A DNA stretch of 64,000 nt from assembly GCA_041395625.1 (NCBI GenBank), contig JAWLAE010000002.1:372001-436000 (forward strand), read 5' to 3'. The DNA is from CADEED01 sp041395625. GTDB lineage: Bacteria > Pseudomonadota > Gammaproteobacteria > Steroidobacterales > Steroidobacteraceae. A program made the translations under genes and the position numbers. Positions within the stretch are counted from its first letter, which is position 1. Each line of letters begins with the position of its first letter. The notes under the pieces are model-generated. The model did no database searches. It saw nothing but the letters and a program-made list of their open reading frames with translations, and was not told where the DNA came from. This document shows positions 62,403 to 64,000 of the stretch, in pieces.

Positions 62403-62410
62403 AGAGTGGA

Positions 62411-64000
62411 TCAGGCACTCGCCATCCGCACCGCTTCATCGACGTCGACTGCGACGAGCCGCGAGCAGCCCGGCTCGTTCATGGTCACGCCGAGCAACGA
62501 CGACGCGAGCTCCATGGTGACTTTGTTGTGGGTGATGAAGATGAACTGCACGCGACTCGACATCTCGCGCACGATTTCGCAGAAGCGCCCTACGTTGTAT
62601 TCATCGAGAGGCGCGTCCACCTCGTCGAGCAGACAAAAAGGCGCCGGATTGAGATCGAAGATCGAGAATACCAGCGCCACGGCGGTCAGAGCTTTCTCGC
62701 CGCCCGAGAGCTGCGAAATCGAACTGTTGCGCTTGCCGGGCGGGCGTGCCATGACCGCCACGCCGGCATCGAGGATGTCGTCACCGGTCAGTTCCAGATA
62801 GGCGTGTCCACCACCAAACAAGCGCGGAAACTTTTCCTTGAGACCGGCGTTGATGCGATTGAAGGTGTCTTCGAAACGCGAGCGAGTCTCTTTCTCGATC
62901 TTGCGCATTGCCTGCTCGAGTGTGTCGAGCGCCGCAGTCACGTCGGCATGCTGTCGGTCGAGATACTCTTTGCGCTCGCTCGATTCCTTGAGCTCATCGA
63001 TCGCTGCGAGATTCACTTGGCCGAGCTTTTCGATGTCGGCGCGGGTGGCGAGCAGGTTTTCTTCCCAGCCCAGCACGTTGGCTTCGGGCGCCAGTCCCTG
63101 GCTGATCTCCTCCAGATTGAAGCGCGTGGCGGCAAACTGCTCCAGCAGTCCTTCGCGACGAACCCGGGATTCCTGTGCCGCGAGGCGCGCCTGCTCCATC
63201 GCCTGCCTGGCATCGTCCACTCGCTGCGTTGCTGCCAACCGCCTCTCGTCGAGTGCGCGCAACTCAGCATCTGCCTCTTCGAGCGCGCGCCGCGCGCTCG
63301 CCAGCTCAGTCTCCACCTCGAGCCTCTTCGAGAGGAAATCCGCCAGCGCATTTTGCAGCTCGACGATCGGCTGATCACCGCTCGCCAATGCCGTTTCCAG
63401 CTCGGTGCAGCGCAGGGCGCTCTGCTCGCGCTGCTCCTGCATGCGCTGCAGTCCGACGCCCATGGACGCGATACTGGAACGCCGCGACTCGATACGGATC
63501 AGCAAGTCACGCGCCGCGAGCTGCGCACTCTGCGCTTTACTGCGCTCGGCAACGACTGCCTCGCGACGTTCCTCGCGCTCCGCCTCAAGCGTCGGTCGGC
63601 GCGAGTCGAGTGCATCGACCGTCACCAACCCGCGGTCGAGCTCGGCGCGCGCACGCGCCAGCGCATCCTGGGTCGCGCCCAACTCACGCCGTTGCTCGCC
63701 GCACTCGAGCTCGAGCCGCTCGCGTCGCAGCGTCGATTCATGTGCGCGTACGCGCACGCCCTCGAGCTGGCCTAACAAATCAGCGTGTTCACGATGTGCA
63801 CCCTGGATGCGACTCTGCGTGGTGTCGCGGGCGGCTTCTGCCGCGGCCAGCTGCGCGCGCAATTCCTGCAGCTCCTGCTCGCGCGCCTGCACCTGCAACT
63901 CTGCCTGTGCGCGGTCGTGGCGCAAACGCTTGAGCCGCTGCTCGCGCTCGAGCACGCCTGCGTGCGGATCCTGTGCCCGATTGACCCGCAGCCAATCGCG
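62411..64000 (-). CDS. smc: Chromosome segregation protein SMC, C-terminal part
   Basis: 530 codons (to the stop) are seen; the gene continues beyond the right edge and the frame is open to 64000 with no true start in the window. Long coiled coil (about the first 350 residues seen, rich in E/R/A) is followed by the C-terminal ATPase half: signature LSGGEKALTAVALVFSIFDL, Walker B FCLLDEVDAPLDEYNVGRF and FIFITHNKVTMELASSLLGV. Works with ScpA and ScpB (55250-56227 and 54492-55253) in chromosome compaction. Confidence 0.96.
   Translation of the reverse strand, partial: RDWLRVNRAQDPHAGVLEREQRLKRLRHDRAQAELQVQAREQELQELRAQLAAAEAARDTTQSRIQGAHREHADLLGQLEGVRVRAHESTLRRERLELECGEQRRELGATQDALARARAELDRGLVTVDALDSRRPTLEAEREERREAVVAERSKAQSAQLAARDLLIRIESRRSSIASMGVGLQRMQEQREQSALRCTELETALASGDQPIVELQNALADFLSKRLEVETELASARRALEEADAELRALDERRLAATQRVDDARQAMEQARLAAQESRVRREGLLEQFAATRFNLEEISQGLAPEANVLGWEENLLATRADIEKLGQVNLAAIDELKESSERKEYLDRQHADVTAALDTLEQAMRKIEKETRSRFEDTFNRINAGLKEKFPRLFGGGHAYLELTGDDILDAGVAVMARPPGKRNSSISQLSGGEKALTAVALVFSIFDLNPAPFCLLDEVDAPLDEYNVGRFCEIVREMSSRVQFIFITHNKVTMELASSLLGVTMNEPGCSRLVAVDVDEAVRMASA

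Overview
The window reads as chromosomal DNA of a GC-rich gammaproteobacterium. The gene order gyrA-serC-serA-pheA-hisC-aroA-cmk-rpsA-ihfB-lapB, the ubiG-mupP-rmuC-yciK block and the trpS-scpA-scpB-rluB-like block are gammaproteobacterial in style. A sphingomonad/Steroidobacter-like TonB receptor, a PEP-CTERM protein, NnrS and ergothioneine genes suggest an aerobic environmental organism, perhaps of the Steroidobacterales/Nevskiales. That placement is inference from gene content only.

Region by region: 1-9.5 kb holds a LysM/FecR protein and an OmpR-type regulator, a degenerate GGDEF/EAL protein, tRNA-Val, uvrB, an aspartate-type aminotransferase and a TonB-dependent receptor. At 9.6-16.6 kb, tRNA-Asn is followed by an accessory island. 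A 23-bp exact copy of the tRNA 3' end at 14600-14622 marks its far border. Inside lie a SIR2-like gene whose 3' end was cut off by an IS66 element (intact ends, 8-bp target duplication) and an unknown secreted protein. Next come decayed sequence and a divergent MarR/cupin pair with two palindromic operators; a weaker second copy of the att-like sequence lies near 16.6 kb. At 16.6-28.6 kb are slyX, a DUF937 protein, a PAP/fibrillin-like protein, a PEP-CTERM protein, a YeiH-type transporter, a nitrilase-family enzyme, egtD-egtB (ergothioneine), cbpA-cbpM, nnrS, a lipoprotein with a methyltransferase fold and a membrane-anchored NAD(P)-binding protein.

At 28.7-35.2 kb there is a compact coenzyme F420 operon on the minus strand: LLM-type oxidoreductase, F420:NADP oxidoreductase, cofE, cofD, cofC and a fused cofG-cofH (fbiC). 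Four-base ATGA overlaps join the last four genes. The deazaflavin core, the activated side-chain donor, side-chain transfer, glutamylation, reduction by NADPH and one consuming enzyme are therefore encoded together. This is the most interesting metabolic module in the window.

The rest (35.3-64 kb) is housekeeping: galU, a ComEA-like protein, lapB, ihfB, rpsA, the aromatic/serine/histidinol-phosphate block, gyrA, ubiG, mupP, rmuC, a squalene-synthase-like protein, yciK, a pseudouridine synthase, scpB-scpA, trpS, yciO, bolA, a parvulin lipoprotein, ligA, zipA and the 3' part of smc, which runs off the right edge.
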